Of a stretch of DNA of 62,319 nucleotides, positions 43,034 through 51,681 are shown one piece after another. Numbering within the stretch: the first letter of the stretch is position 1; each line of letters opens with the position of its first letter. The position numbers were made by a program, and so were the translations under genes. This stretch comes from an uncultured Fidelibacterota bacterium. GTDB lineage: Bacteria; Fidelibacterota; Marinisomatia; Marinisomatales; Marinisomataceae. The notes under the pieces are model-generated. The model worked only from the letters and a program-made list of their open reading frames with translations, was not told where the DNA came from and did not search any database. The DNA is taken from positions 1 through 62,319 of the forward strand of contig CACHCR010000001.1 in NCBI GenBank assembly GCA_902578385.1, read 5' to 3'.

Positions 43034-45712
43034 ATGAACAATAAACAAAAAATATATTTTTTTTCCCAACTTCAAACGGATGGGGATCAGAATATGGTTG
43101 ATATCTTGGGTGGCAAGGGGGCTAACATTGCAGAAATGTGTAAACTTGGTCTACCTGTTCCTCCGGGTTTTACATTGGCAACTAGCCTTTGCTCTGATTA
43201 TTTAAAAAACAAAACGCTGTCCACCAACCTAAAAAACAATATCAAAAAAAATATAGCAAAAACAGAGGGTGTGATCAAAAAAGAGTTTGGGGGTTCAAAC
43301 CCGCTACTTCTTTCGGTTAGGTCTGGAGCGCCGGTGTCTATGCCTGGGATGATGGAAACAATATTAAACATAGGGCTTACATCTAAAACAATTCCCTTTA
43401 TGATAAAGGCAAGCAAGAATGAAGGTTTTGTTTATGACAGTTATCGCAGGCTTATTATGATGTATGCTGATGTGGTGATGGAAAAAGCGCTAGGGCTAAA
43501 TAGTTCTTCTGTGCCAATAAGAGAGTTAATGGAAAAAGAGCTGGCGTCAGTCAAAAAAAATAAGGGGTATAAAAGCGACTCTAATATGAAGGCTAAAGAC
43601 TGGAAGGCTTTATCAGAAAAGTATTTAAAAATGACAAAAAAAGAGTTTGGGGTTCCTTTTCCAGACAACCACTACGAACAGCTCTACGGCGCTGTTGCTG
43701 CAGTGTTTGAAAGTTGGAATGGAAAAAGAGCAAGGGAATATAGGACTTTTGAAAAAATCTCTCCTTCAATGGGAACTGCTGTAAATGTACAAGCAATGGT
43801 TTTTGGAAACCTTGGAAAAAACTGTGGTACGGGTGTTGCTTTTACGCGAAACCCTTCAACCGGTGAAAATGTTTTTTTTGGAGAGTGGTTGCCAAACGCC
43901 CAGGGTGAAGATGTGGTTGCGGGAATCAGAACCCCACACCCAATAATTGACAACAAAAAAAGTAAAACATCTCTGTCTGTTTCAATGCCAAAAGCTTTTG
44001 AAGAGCTAAACGATGTAAGAAAGAAGCTAGAAAACCATTTTGATGATATGCAGGACATTGAGTTTACGATCCAAGAAAATAAGCTGTGGATGCTTCAAAC
44101 AAGAAGGGGTAAAAGAACTGGTATTGCAGCTATAAAAATTGCTACCGATATGGTAAAAGAACAGCTTATAACCAAAAAGGTTGCTGTTAGTAGGGTTCGC
44201 CCTCTTCAAATTTACGAAAGCCTTTTAAAAAATATCGAGCCCGAAGACCTAGAGAGCAGCTCTCCAATTTCAGCTGGCTTGCCGGCCGGTCCTGGCGCAT
44301 CTTGTGGCGCTGCTGTTTTTAGCGCAGAAAAAGCTGAGGCCCTTGGAAAAAAAGGTAAAAAAATTATACTTGTACGCGAAGAAACGTCTCCCGAAGACAT
44401 TCACGGAATGCATTATTCTGAAGGAATTCTAACCTCAAGGGGTGGTTTGACCAGCCACGCTGCTCTGGTTGCAAGAGGTTGGGGCAAAAGCTGTATTGTT
44501 GGATGTCAAGATTTAGCTATTGATAAAAAACACCGCTTTGCCAAAATTGGTGATAAAAAAATAAGAGAGGGCGATCTAATAACGCTTAATGGGTCCTCTG
44601 GAGATATTTATAGCGGAGAGCTGAGGCTGTTTCAAAGCCATATCGACAATGCCGGCCCACTGAGCCTGCTGTTGTCTTGGGCAGACAAAATAAGAAAGCT
44701 AAAAATAAGAACAAATGCTGATACGCCTGAAGACTGTAAAAAAGCGCTTAGTTTTGGCGCTGAGGGCGTTGGTCTTTGCAGAACCGAACACATGTTTTTT
44801 GATGAAAAAAGAGTTCATGAGTTCAGAAAAATGATTCTAGCTGAAGACAAAAAAAGTCGCACCACATACTTAAAAAACCTTCTTCCTTTTCAAACAAAGG
44901 ATTTTTACAAAATATTTAAAAAAATGGATGGTTTGCCCGTAACGGTAAGGCTTTTAGATCCGCCGCTTCACGAGTTTATTAATATTCACAACAAGGAAAT
45001 GAAAAGCTTGGCAGATGACATGGGGTTGTCTTTAAAGGCTGTTGAAGAAAGGGTTGACTTGTTAAAAGAGGCAAACCCCATGTTGGGTCATCGTGGTTGT
45101 CGTCTTGGTGTTTCTTATCCAGAAATAACCTCTATGCAAGCTCATGCTGTCATTGGCGCCGCTGTAAAGCTTAAAAAGGAAGGCATGAATCCAAAGGTGG
45201 AGTTGATGATACCTCTTGTTTCAAGCTTAAATGAATTTTTAAACCAGAAAAATATTGTTCTTGAAGCAAAAAAAGAAATTCTTGGCAAAAGTGGTTTAAA
45301 AATTAACCTAAAAATTGGAACAATGATTGAAGTTCCCCGCGCCTGCCTCGTTGCTGAAGAAATTGCAAAGGAAGCAGACTTTTTCAGCTTTGGGACAAAC
45401 GACCTCACACAGACTACTTTTGGCTTTAGTAGAGATGATACGGGAACTTTTTTCCCCAACTATTTTAATGATGAAATTTTGCTGGTGGACCCTTTCGAGC
45501 AAATTGATCGTAAGGGGGTTGGTAGGCTTATGGGCATGGCTGTAAAAGACGCAAGAGCTATTAAAAATAAAATTTCTATTGGCATATGTGGAGAGCACGG
45601 CGGAGAACCCAACAGCATAGAGTTTTGTAAAATTTTGGGTCTTGATTATGTCAGCTGTTCTCCTTATCGTGTACCTATTGCTCGGCTTGCTGCGGCACAG
45701 GTTGAATTATGA
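43034..45712 (+). CDS. ppdK: pyruvate, phosphate dikinase
   Basis: An 892-residue enzyme of full length. The N-terminal nucleotide domain has 'GGKGANIAEMCKLGLPVPPG'. The central phosphohistidine domain has LTSRGGLTSHAALVARGWGK near residue 470 with the catalytic His. The C-terminal TIM barrel has 'GLCRTEHMFF' and CGEHGGEP near 852 with the catalytic Cys. It interconverts pyruvate + ATP + Pi with PEP + AMP + PPi. This suggests gluconeogenesis or PPi-driven glycolysis, fitting the pyrophosphatase at 17.7 kb. The stop overlaps the next start (ATGA). Confidence 0.97.
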   Translation: MNNKQKIYFFSQLQTDGDQNMVDILGGKGANIAEMCKLGLPVPPGFTLATSLCSDYLKNKTLSTNLKNNIKKNIAKTEGVIKKEFGGSNPLLLSVRSGAPVSMPGMMETILNIGLTSKTIPFMIKASKNEGFVYDSYRRLIMMYADVVMEKALGLNSSSVPIRELMEKELASVKKNKGYKSDSNMKAKDWKALSEKYLKMTKKEFGVPFPDNHYEQLYGAVAAVFESWNGKRAREYRTFEKISPSMGTAVNVQAMVFGNLGKNCGTGVAFTRNPSTGENVFFGEWLPNAQGEDVVAGIRTPHPIIDNKKSKTSLSVSMPKAFEELNDVRKKLENHFDDMQDIEFTIQENKLWMLQTRRGKRTGIAAIKIATDMVKEQLITKKVAVSRVRPLQIYESLLKNIEPEDLESSSPISAGLPAGPGASCGAAVFSAEKAEALGKKGKKIILVREETSPEDIHGMHYSEGILTSRGGLTSHAALVARGWGKSCIVGCQDLAIDKKHRFAKIGDKKIREGDLITLNGSSGDIYSGELRLFQSHIDNAGPLSLLLSWADKIRKLKIRTNADTPEDCKKALSFGAEGVGLCRTEHMFFDEKRVHEFRKMILAEDKKSRTTYLKNLLPFQTKDFYKIFKKMDGLPVTVRLLDPPLHEFINIHNKEMKSLADDMGLSLKAVEERVDLLKEANPMLGHRGCRLGVSYPEITSMQAHAVIGAAVKLKKEGMNPKVELMIPLVSSLNEFLNQKNIVLEAKKEILGKSGLKINLKIGTMIEVPRACLVAEEIAKEADFFSFGTNDLTQTTFGFSRDDTGTFFPNYFNDEILLVDPFEQIDRKGVGRLMGMAVKDARAIKNKISIGICGEHGGEPNSIEFCKILGLDYVSCSPYRVPIARLAAAQVEL

Positions 45713-46905
45713 ACAGAAAATATAAAATAGTGATTTTTGGTGCAACCGGATTTACCGGCGAACTTTGTGCAAAATTTATGTCCGAAAAATATTCTGATGT
45801 TCCTATAGCAATTGCTGGAAGAAACTTAGAAAAGCTAGAAAAAATCAAAAACAAACACGGCCTTCCTTTCCCTATAATTGTTGCAGACGCCTTTGATGTT
45901 AATGCTTTAGAAAAAATGTGTAAAGATACAGAGGTTGTTCTTTCAACGGCAGGGCCTTACCACAAATATGGGTCTGATCTTTTAGGTGCGTGTGTTAAAA
46001 ACGGGTGTCACTATGTTGATATTACTGGAGAGAGTTTTTGGATTAAAGACATGATTGAAAAACACCACAAGGAAGCCAGCAATAAGGGTGTCAGAATTAT
46101 AAATGCTTGTGGTTTTGACTCCGCTCCATCAGACCTTGGCGTTTTTTATGCGGTTAATCAGGTTGCTGGGAGCGTTAAAAGTGTTCAGTGTTTTCAGGCC
46201 TGGAAGGGTGAGGCCTCAGGTGGCACAATGGAAACAATGTTTTCATCAATGGATGCAAAGCTAGCTAGGGGTGGGCTCGGAAAATTTTCTTTAAACCCAA
46301 AGAACTCTATATCAGAAAATCAAAAGAAAAAAACTAGTGATAAAATCAAGGTACAAAAAATACCACATCTTGGTGGGTGGACCGGGCCTTTCGTTATGGC
46401 GCTTCCAAACACCAGGATTGTAAGAAGATCAGCAGCGCTATCAAGGTTTACGGGAAAATATTATGGTGATGATTTTGTTTATTCTGAGGGAGCATATTAT
46501 TCTAAAAAAGGTGCAGCCAGAAAAGTTACGTTTATGACGCTGGCCCTGGGGCTTATTATTGTTTCTCCCTTGCGCAAACTTTTAAGGGGGTTTTTCAGGA
46601 AACCAGGCGAAGGGCCCTCACAAGAAGCAATGGATTCTGGGTTTTTTAAAAGTAGGTTTTTAATAGAAACACAGGATGGCTTTCGCGCATTTTCTATGTC
46701 CTCAAGCGGAGATCCTGGCTATAAAATGACATCAAGAATGGCGTGCGAAAGCGCTTTATGTTTGGCTGTTGAAAATCCTGCCAGCCTTCCTGGCGGTGAG
46801 GGTTTCGGCGGTCTTTTAACCCCATCCGTTGGCCTCGGGAATGTTCTTATTAATAGGTTAAAAAACATCGGTGTTTCTTTTAAAGAAATTTCACTTAACA
46901 ACTAA
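45709..46905 (+). CDS. saccharopine dehydrogenase-like oxidoreductase
   Basis: A 398-residue protein. 'IVIFGATGFTGEL' at the N-terminus is the Rossmann loop. 'AIAGRNLEKLE' near residue 35, 'VLSTAGPYHKYG' near 80, 'DITGES' and 'ACGFDSAPSDLG' near 130 match the SCCPDH / trans-acting enoyl-reductase group. In mycobacteria relatives reduce double bonds in lipids; here the substrate is unknown. It is coupled to ppdK by a 4-base overlap, and its stop overlaps that of the Smr-like gene. Confidence 0.82.
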   Translation: MNRKYKIVIFGATGFTGELCAKFMSEKYSDVPIAIAGRNLEKLEKIKNKHGLPFPIIVADAFDVNALEKMCKDTEVVLSTAGPYHKYGSDLLGACVKNGCHYVDITGESFWIKDMIEKHHKEASNKGVRIINACGFDSAPSDLGVFYAVNQVAGSVKSVQCFQAWKGEASGGTMETMFSSMDAKLARGGLGKFSLNPKNSISENQKKKTSDKIKVQKIPHLGGWTGPFVMALPNTRIVRRSAALSRFTGKYYGDDFVYSEGAYYSKKGAARKVTFMTLALGLIIVSPLRKLLRGFFRKPGEGPSQEAMDSGFFKSRFLIETQDGFRAFSMSSSGDPGYKMTSRMACESALCLAVENPASLPGGEGFGGLLTPSVGLGNVLINRLKNIGVSFKEISLNN

Positions 46906-47222
46906 AGCCAAAAAATTGTGATTCCCGGATTTCTATTATTAAAGTCTCTATCTTTCTTGTTGGAAAGCTCTGATCTCATGCTCACCGCGTCTCTATTAAA
47001 CGCACTATAGTCTTCTCCGGGAATAACCGCCCTAAACCTTCCCTCTTGTTCGCTTGCCCACAACCTTACTTTGTCTGCTATGCTCCCAGAGCCTAAGCCA
47101 TGAATTATTTTAACAGCTGTGGCGCCCTCCTCTTTTGCGCTGCTTATTGCAACTTCCAAGAGAATAAGTGCCTCTGATGAAGATTGTCCTGCGTGTGCTA
47201 TGTCAACAGTTTTTAACATCAT
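46902..47222 (-). CDS. Smr-domain-like small protein
   Basis: Started at the ATG at 47222 (MMLKTVDIAHAG) because the residues before it do not belong to a domain and extend past the start of the gene on the other strand; 106 residues. The core reads 'SSSEALILLEVAISSAKEEG', then 'VKIIHGLGSGSIADKV', which matches the HGxGxG of Smr domains (nucleic-acid nicking or MutS2-related). The usual LDLHG opening is replaced by DIAHAG, so it is divergent. A ribosome-binding site is not clear, and the exact start is uncertain. Confidence 0.62.
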   Translation of the reverse strand: MMLKTVDIAHAGQSSSEALILLEVAISSAKEEGATAVKIIHGLGSGSIADKVRLWASEQEGRFRAVIPGEDYSAFNRDAVSMRSELSNKKDRDFNNRNPGITIFWL

Positions 47223-47285
47223 TAAAATTAAGCAAAAATTTATTCTCCATAACATGGTATAATAAAATTTCATATATTTCTTGTT

Positions 47286-48683
47286 ATGCAAAGCATTGAT
47301 ATAACATTTAAATCGCAGCAAGAAAAAAGCATTACTTTAAGAAGCAGCTCTTTTAAAGAAAGAAGATCTAAGCTAAAGCTTCTTCTTAAAAACTTTTTAG
47401 AAATGGAGGAGGAGGTTCTTGCGGCGCTTTCAAAAGACCTGGGAAAGTCTAAAACCGAGGCGCTTTTGGCAGAAATTTATGGTGTTAAAGCAGAGGCAAA
47501 CTTTGCAATAAAAAATATTAAAAGCTGGATGAAGATAAAAAGGGTTGCAAGTCCACTTGCAATATCTTTTACCAAAAGCTGGGTTAAGCCAGAACCAAAG
47601 GGAAACATTTTAATAATTTCACCCTGGAACTATCCAGTTATGCTCTGCCTTAACCCTCTCATTGCCGCAATAGCGTCGGGCAACACCGCTATAATCAAAC
47701 CCTCAGAGCTTACTCCCGCCTCTGGAGAGCTTGTAAAAGCCTTAATAGAAAAAACCTTTTCATCTGATGAGGTTGCTGTTTTTTTGGGCGAGAAAGATGT
47801 AGCACAAAAACTTTTAAACCTTCCCTTCAACCATATAATGTTTACTGGTAGCCCAAAGGTTGGAAAGGTTGTTATGGAGGCGGCTTCGCGACATCTTGCG
47901 GGCGTAACCCTTGAGCTGGGTGGCAAGTCTCCTGTTATTGTTGACAAGCACGCAAACATAAAAGATGCTGCGTGGAAAATTTCTTTTTTTAAGTTTGCAA
48001 ACGCGGGTCAAACATGCACTGCCCCAGATTATATTTTGTGCGACGAGGCTGTACATGAAGAACTAGTTGCTGCTTTACAAAAAAACATGTCTGAATTCTT
48101 TCCTGGCGGGATAGATGAAGCCGCCAAAGACTATTGTTCTATTGCTAATGAACACCACTTTAACAGACTAAAAAATGCGCTTGCAGAAGCTGTTAGCGGT
48201 GGAGCAAGAGTTGCTTGCGGCGGTGAAACCAGTCAAGGCGGTTTATATTTTTCTCCGGCTGTTTTAACCAACGTTGGCTATGATAACCCAATTATGGAGG
48301 AAGAGATTTTTGGACCAATTCTTCCGGTTGTTAAGGTCAAAAGCCTTGGTGAGTCAATTAATTATGTAAACAGCAACGAAAAACCTTTGGCCCTATATCT
48401 CTTTAGTTCCAAACCTTCTTCCCACAATAGGGTTTTAAAAAATACTTCAAGCGGTGGAATGGTTATAAACGACTGTGTTTTACACCACATGAACCCAAAC
48501 CTTCCTTTTGGAGGAATAAACAACAGCGGGGTTGGTAGCTATCATGGGAAATTTGGTTTTGATGCATTTTCGCACCACAAGGCCGTTTTAAAGAGCAGCT
48601 CGCTTTCTCCTTTTAAGATAATGCTTCCCCCTTATACAAAAACCAAGGAAACCTTGGCTAATCTAATAAAAAAATATTTTTAG
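47286..48683 (+). CDS. NAD(P)-dependent aldehyde dehydrogenase (fatty-aldehyde / class 3 type)
   Basis: A 465-residue ALDH, short as in class 3 enzymes. It has 'SPWNYPVMLCLNPLIAAIAS' near residue 118, FTGSPKVGK near 187, LELGGKSP near 215, AGQTCTAPDY with the catalytic Cys near 243 and 'EEIFGPILPV' near 340. The C-terminus has a 26-base overlap with the convergent lytic transglycosylase gene. Substrates are probably medium or long aldehydes. The start lies 63 bases from the Smr-like gene on the other strand. Confidence 0.9.
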   Translation: MQSIDITFKSQQEKSITLRSSSFKERRSKLKLLLKNFLEMEEEVLAALSKDLGKSKTEALLAEIYGVKAEANFAIKNIKSWMKIKRVASPLAISFTKSWVKPEPKGNILIISPWNYPVMLCLNPLIAAIASGNTAIIKPSELTPASGELVKALIEKTFSSDEVAVFLGEKDVAQKLLNLPFNHIMFTGSPKVGKVVMEAASRHLAGVTLELGGKSPVIVDKHANIKDAAWKISFFKFANAGQTCTAPDYILCDEAVHEELVAALQKNMSEFFPGGIDEAAKDYCSIANEHHFNRLKNALAEAVSGGARVACGGETSQGGLYFSPAVLTNVGYDNPIMEEEIFGPILPVVKVKSLGESINYVNSNEKPLALYLFSSKPSSHNRVLKNTSSGGMVINDCVLHHMNPNLPFGGINNSGVGSYHGKFGFDAFSHHKAVLKSSSLSPFKIMLPPYTKTKETLANLIKKYF

Positions 48684-49470
48684 CTATTTCGTTTCTTAAG
48701 TCAATTATGATGTTTGCATACTTGTCTGACCTGTTATATGTTCTTACTGCTCTCCAAGCCTTTGACTTATAAGAGAAATTAAAGTCGTTTTTTGGGTAGC
48801 CGTTTTCGGTTAGATAAAACGCAATGCTTCCCAAAACATCTTCCCAGTCATATGGGTCTTTTTTACCATCCCCATTATAATCAACTGACAGCTTGTTAAA
48901 GCTCGAGGGTATAAACTGACCATACCCAAAGGCACCAGCATATGACCCTTCAAGCTCAAAAGGGTCTATGTTGTTTTCTGAACAAAAGATTAAGAGCTCT
49001 GCTATTTCTTTTGTTGCCCAACTAGACCTTTTTGGCATTTTAATTGCTTGTGTGTATAAAGAGTTAAACACTGAGAATTCTGTCGTTTTTAATCCATAGT
49101 TTGTTTCAACACCAGCGATAGCCACCAAAACTATGGGGTCTATTTCAAACTCTTTTGCCACGCGCGCTATTAAGGTTTTGTGGTTTTTATAAAAGCTCAC
49201 CCCTCCATCTACTCTTTGTTTGTTAAAAAATATTTTCTTATACTCTTCATATGTTTTGATTTTTTCTGGCTTGTTTTTAAACCTTTCGATCACACCGGGG
49301 TCTATTTGTAGCCTCTTGTCTTCTAGTGCGTTAAGAATATATTCTGTTGATGGCGTTTTTTGATCTTTGGTATAAGAAACCACCTTTTTAATTATTTGCT
49401 CTTTGTCTGTTCCAAACAAAGCTGTGGCATAAAATATAATGCTTAGTTTTATTATAAGGTTTATTTTCAT
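48658..49470 (-). CDS. MltB-type lytic murein transglycosylase
   Basis: A 270-residue exported protein. An N-terminal hydrophobic signal (about residues 1-20) precedes a lytic transglycosylase domain with AIAGVETNYG near residue 118 (catalytic Glu) and 'YAGAFGYGQFIPSSF' near 185. 'DYNGDGKKDPYDWEDVLGSI' is a conserved calcium-like loop of the family. It cleaves peptidoglycan, forming anhydro-muropeptides. The length fits a short MltB form. The start codon lies just 4 bases from the start of the divergent EamA gene; AAGG is 10 bases ahead. Confidence 0.87.
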   Translation of the reverse strand: MKINLIIKLSIIFYATALFGTDKEQIIKKVVSYTKDQKTPSTEYILNALEDKRLQIDPGVIERFKNKPEKIKTYEEYKKIFFNKQRVDGGVSFYKNHKTLIARVAKEFEIDPIVLVAIAGVETNYGLKTTEFSVFNSLYTQAIKMPKRSSWATKEIAELLIFCSENNIDPFELEGSYAGAFGYGQFIPSSFNKLSVDYNGDGKKDPYDWEDVLGSIAFYLTENGYPKNDFNFSYKSKAWRAVRTYNRSDKYANIIIDLRNEIAKNIFLLD

Positions 49471-49474
49471 TTAT

Positions 49475-50326
49475 ATGGGCCTTCTTTCAAAAAATAAATA
49501 TGTGCTTCTTTTTATTGCGCTTCTTGCTGTTAGCTCTTCAGCCTGGGTTGTAAGAATTCTTCCAGAGCTTTCTGCAACTACAATTGCTTTTTGGAGAATG
49601 TTTCTCGCAAGCCTTATGGCTTTTGTTATATCTTACAAAACTATCTTTGTTTTTGTTCCAAATAAAAAAATTTTGCTGGCTGGCTTTTTTTTAGGTTTCC
49701 ACTTTGCTCTTTTTTTTAGAAGCGTTCAGCTAACTTCAATTGCCGAAGCTGCGCTCTTGGGCACTATTGCTCCTGTTTTTACAGAGTTTTATTCGATTTT
49801 TTTTCAGAAAAAGGTGTTTTCTTTTAAGGTTTTCTTTGGTTTGTTTTTAGCTATTTTAGGAGCTTTCATCCTTATAAGCCAAAGCAGCTTCAGTGACACA
49901 AGCACTCTTGGAAACCTGCTTGCCGTTCTTTGCTCTGTTGCTATGGCCGTGGTTCTTCTTGTTGGTAAGGATGTTAGAAAAAGCGTGGGGCTTTTTGAAT
50001 ATTCTCGTTGGGTATTTTTATATGCTGCTGTTTGTCTTTTTTTAATATCCCTTTATCAAGGAATTAGTGTTTTTGATTTTTCTACATCAAATTTCGGGTG
50101 GTTTGTTTTTCTTGCTGCTGTACCCACAATGATTGGTCATAATATTTTTTATTTTTTGGTTAAAACTCTTAGCGCCACAACAATTGCCTCAGTTCCGTTG
50201 GGCGAGCCTGTTATTTCTTCTGTTGGGGCTTTCTTTTTGTTCGCCGAGCCTGTTGGTTTTTTTGTTTTTTTGGGTGGACTTATTACCCTTTTGGGGGTTT
50301 ATATAATTATAAAAAACGATAGCTAA
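49475..50326 (+). CDS. EamA/DMT-family transporter
   Basis: Started at the ATG at 49475 (MGLLSKNKYVLL), 283 residues. An earlier open stretch (from 49439) lies inside the divergent gene. It has ten hydrophobic helices in two EamA halves, with 'AFWRMFLASLMAF' near residue 45 and 'GEPVISSVGAFFLF' near 245. The family exports or imports metabolites; the substrate is unknown. No ribosome-binding site is visible ahead of the ATG, which lies 4 bases from the mltB-like start. The stop overlaps the thyA stop by 4 bases. Confidence 0.85.
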   Translation: MGLLSKNKYVLLFIALLAVSSSAWVVRILPELSATTIAFWRMFLASLMAFVISYKTIFVFVPNKKILLAGFFLGFHFALFFRSVQLTSIAEAALLGTIAPVFTEFYSIFFQKKVFSFKVFFGLFLAILGAFILISQSSFSDTSTLGNLLAVLCSVAMAVVLLVGKDVRKSVGLFEYSRWVFLYAAVCLFLISLYQGISVFDFSTSNFGWFVFLAAVPTMIGHNIFYFLVKTLSATTIASVPLGEPVISSVGAFFLFAEPVGFFVFLGGLITLLGVYIIIKNDS

Positions 50327-51189
50327 ACAGCCATCGGCGCCTTAATGCTTTCCATTGGGTTATAATCAACCAAAATATACTCTTTCGGCTTGGATTTTAA
50401 AACATCGTCAATGGATTTAAGTTTTGGAATTCTTAATTTTGGTGCCTTCATTGGCTTGCGCTTAATCTGTTTTTTTACTTGTTCAAAATGATTGTTGTAT
50501 ATGTGGCAATCTCCTCCTGTCCATATAAACTCACCCGGCACAAGATTAAGTATTTCAGAAAAAATACACACCAAAAGACTGTATGATGCAATATTAAAAG
50601 GAACCCCCAAAAACATGTCTGCGCTTCTTTGATAAAGCTGACAGCTAAGTTCTTTGTCCTGTATGTGAAACTGAAACATTGTGTGGCATGGCGGCAGAGC
50701 CATTTTTTCAATTTTGTCTACATTCCAGGCGCTTACTATATGTCTTCTGCTGTTGGGGTTGTTTTTAAGATCTTCAATTATTTTTTTTATTTGGTCTTCT
50801 CCTCCAACGTCTTTACCCCAAGACCTCCACTGTTTTCCATAAACGGGGCCCAACTCTTTTTGTGTTTGGTTGTTAATGTATCCAAGCTCAACGCCCTGCT
50901 TGTTTGCGTTTGCTGTCCATATGGTTTTTTTATCAAAAATCTCTTCTCTTTTTTTCCCAAAATGTATTTCTGCGAGCCTTCTTTCATCTGTGCTTCCTTC
51001 TAAAAACCAAAGCAGTTCACTCACAACGCTTTTCCAGGCCAACCTTTTTGTTGTTACGGCCGGAAAACTGTTTCTAAGATCAAAGCGCATTTGGTACCCA
51101 AAAACACCCCTGGTTCCGACCCCGGTTCTGTCATCCCTCTGTTTGCCTTTTTCTAAAATGTGTTCAAGTGCTTGAATGTATTGTTTCAT
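50323..51189 (-). CDS. thyA: thymidylate synthase
   Basis: A 288-residue ThyA. It has 'DDRTGVGTRGVFGYQMRFDL' near the N-terminus, RRHIVSAWNV, LPPCHTMFQFH with the catalytic Cys near residue 166, and 'CQLYQRSADMFLGVPFNIAS'. It methylates dUMP with methylene-tetrahydrofolate and leaves dihydrofolate. The folA product next door regenerates it. The start codon directly follows the folA stop (TAA-ATG, no gap). Confidence 0.96.
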   Translation of the reverse strand: MKQYIQALEHILEKGKQRDDRTGVGTRGVFGYQMRFDLRNSFPAVTTKRLAWKSVVSELLWFLEGSTDERRLAEIHFGKKREEIFDKKTIWTANANKQGVELGYINNQTQKELGPVYGKQWRSWGKDVGGEDQIKKIIEDLKNNPNSRRHIVSAWNVDKIEKMALPPCHTMFQFHIQDKELSCQLYQRSADMFLGVPFNIASYSLLVCIFSEILNLVPGEFIWTGGDCHIYNNHFEQVKKQIKRKPMKAPKLRIPKLKSIDDVLKSKPKEYILVDYNPMESIKAPMAV

Positions 51190-51675
51190 TTATTTTTTTG
51201 TCCATATTTGGAACTCTACAGTTTCGTGTTTTTCGGTCCAGGTTTTTCTAAAAAGGGCTTCGATTTTACTTAAAGATAAAAATCCGTCACAATTGAATTT
51301 TCCCGGTATTCTGCTTAAATAAAATTCTTCAATCACATTTAGGGTTTGCTCTATTACGTTTGGTCCGCCTATTATCCATACTGTTTTTTCGGGATTTTCT
51401 TTTTTTAGAGTTTCAACCTCTTTGCACAGGTTTCCCTTAATATATTTATCGGCGCCCGGGAAGTTGTTTTTTTTTGTCGTAGCTAAAACGTTCACCCTGT
51501 TAGGTAGCGGCCAGGGCATAAGTGGGTCAACCCACGTTTTTGATCCCATAACCACAACATTGTTTGTTGTGTTTTTTTTAAACCAACCTAAGTCTTTTGT
51601 GTTTTTTGGCCAAGGTATTGTTCCTTTTTTGCTTACTCCGCCCTCTTCATCACAAGCCAAGATTGCCTTAATCAT
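51190..51675 (-). CDS. folA: dihydrofolate reductase
   Basis: A 161-residue DHFR. 'MIKAILACDEEGGVSKKGTI' begins it, with the PWPKNTKDLGWFKK region, 'VVVMGSKTWVDPLM' near residue 42 and 'VWIIGGPNVIEQ' near 94. It reduces dihydrofolate to tetrahydrofolate with NADPH. The pair folA-thyA forms a coherent module; ThyA-type synthesis needs a DHFR. Confidence 0.94.
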   Translation of the reverse strand: MIKAILACDEEGGVSKKGTIPWPKNTKDLGWFKKNTTNNVVVMGSKTWVDPLMPWPLPNRVNVLATTKKNNFPGADKYIKGNLCKEVETLKKENPEKTVWIIGGPNVIEQTLNVIEEFYLSRIPGKFNCDGFLSLSKIEALFRKTWTEKHETVEFQIWTKK

Positions 51676-51681
51676 CCTCTT

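Noticed and set aside
50629-51175. Long + strand open frames inside thyA
   Set aside because: They are antisense to a well-supported thymidylate synthase and give Phe/Ser/Cys-rich chains typical of shadow frames.
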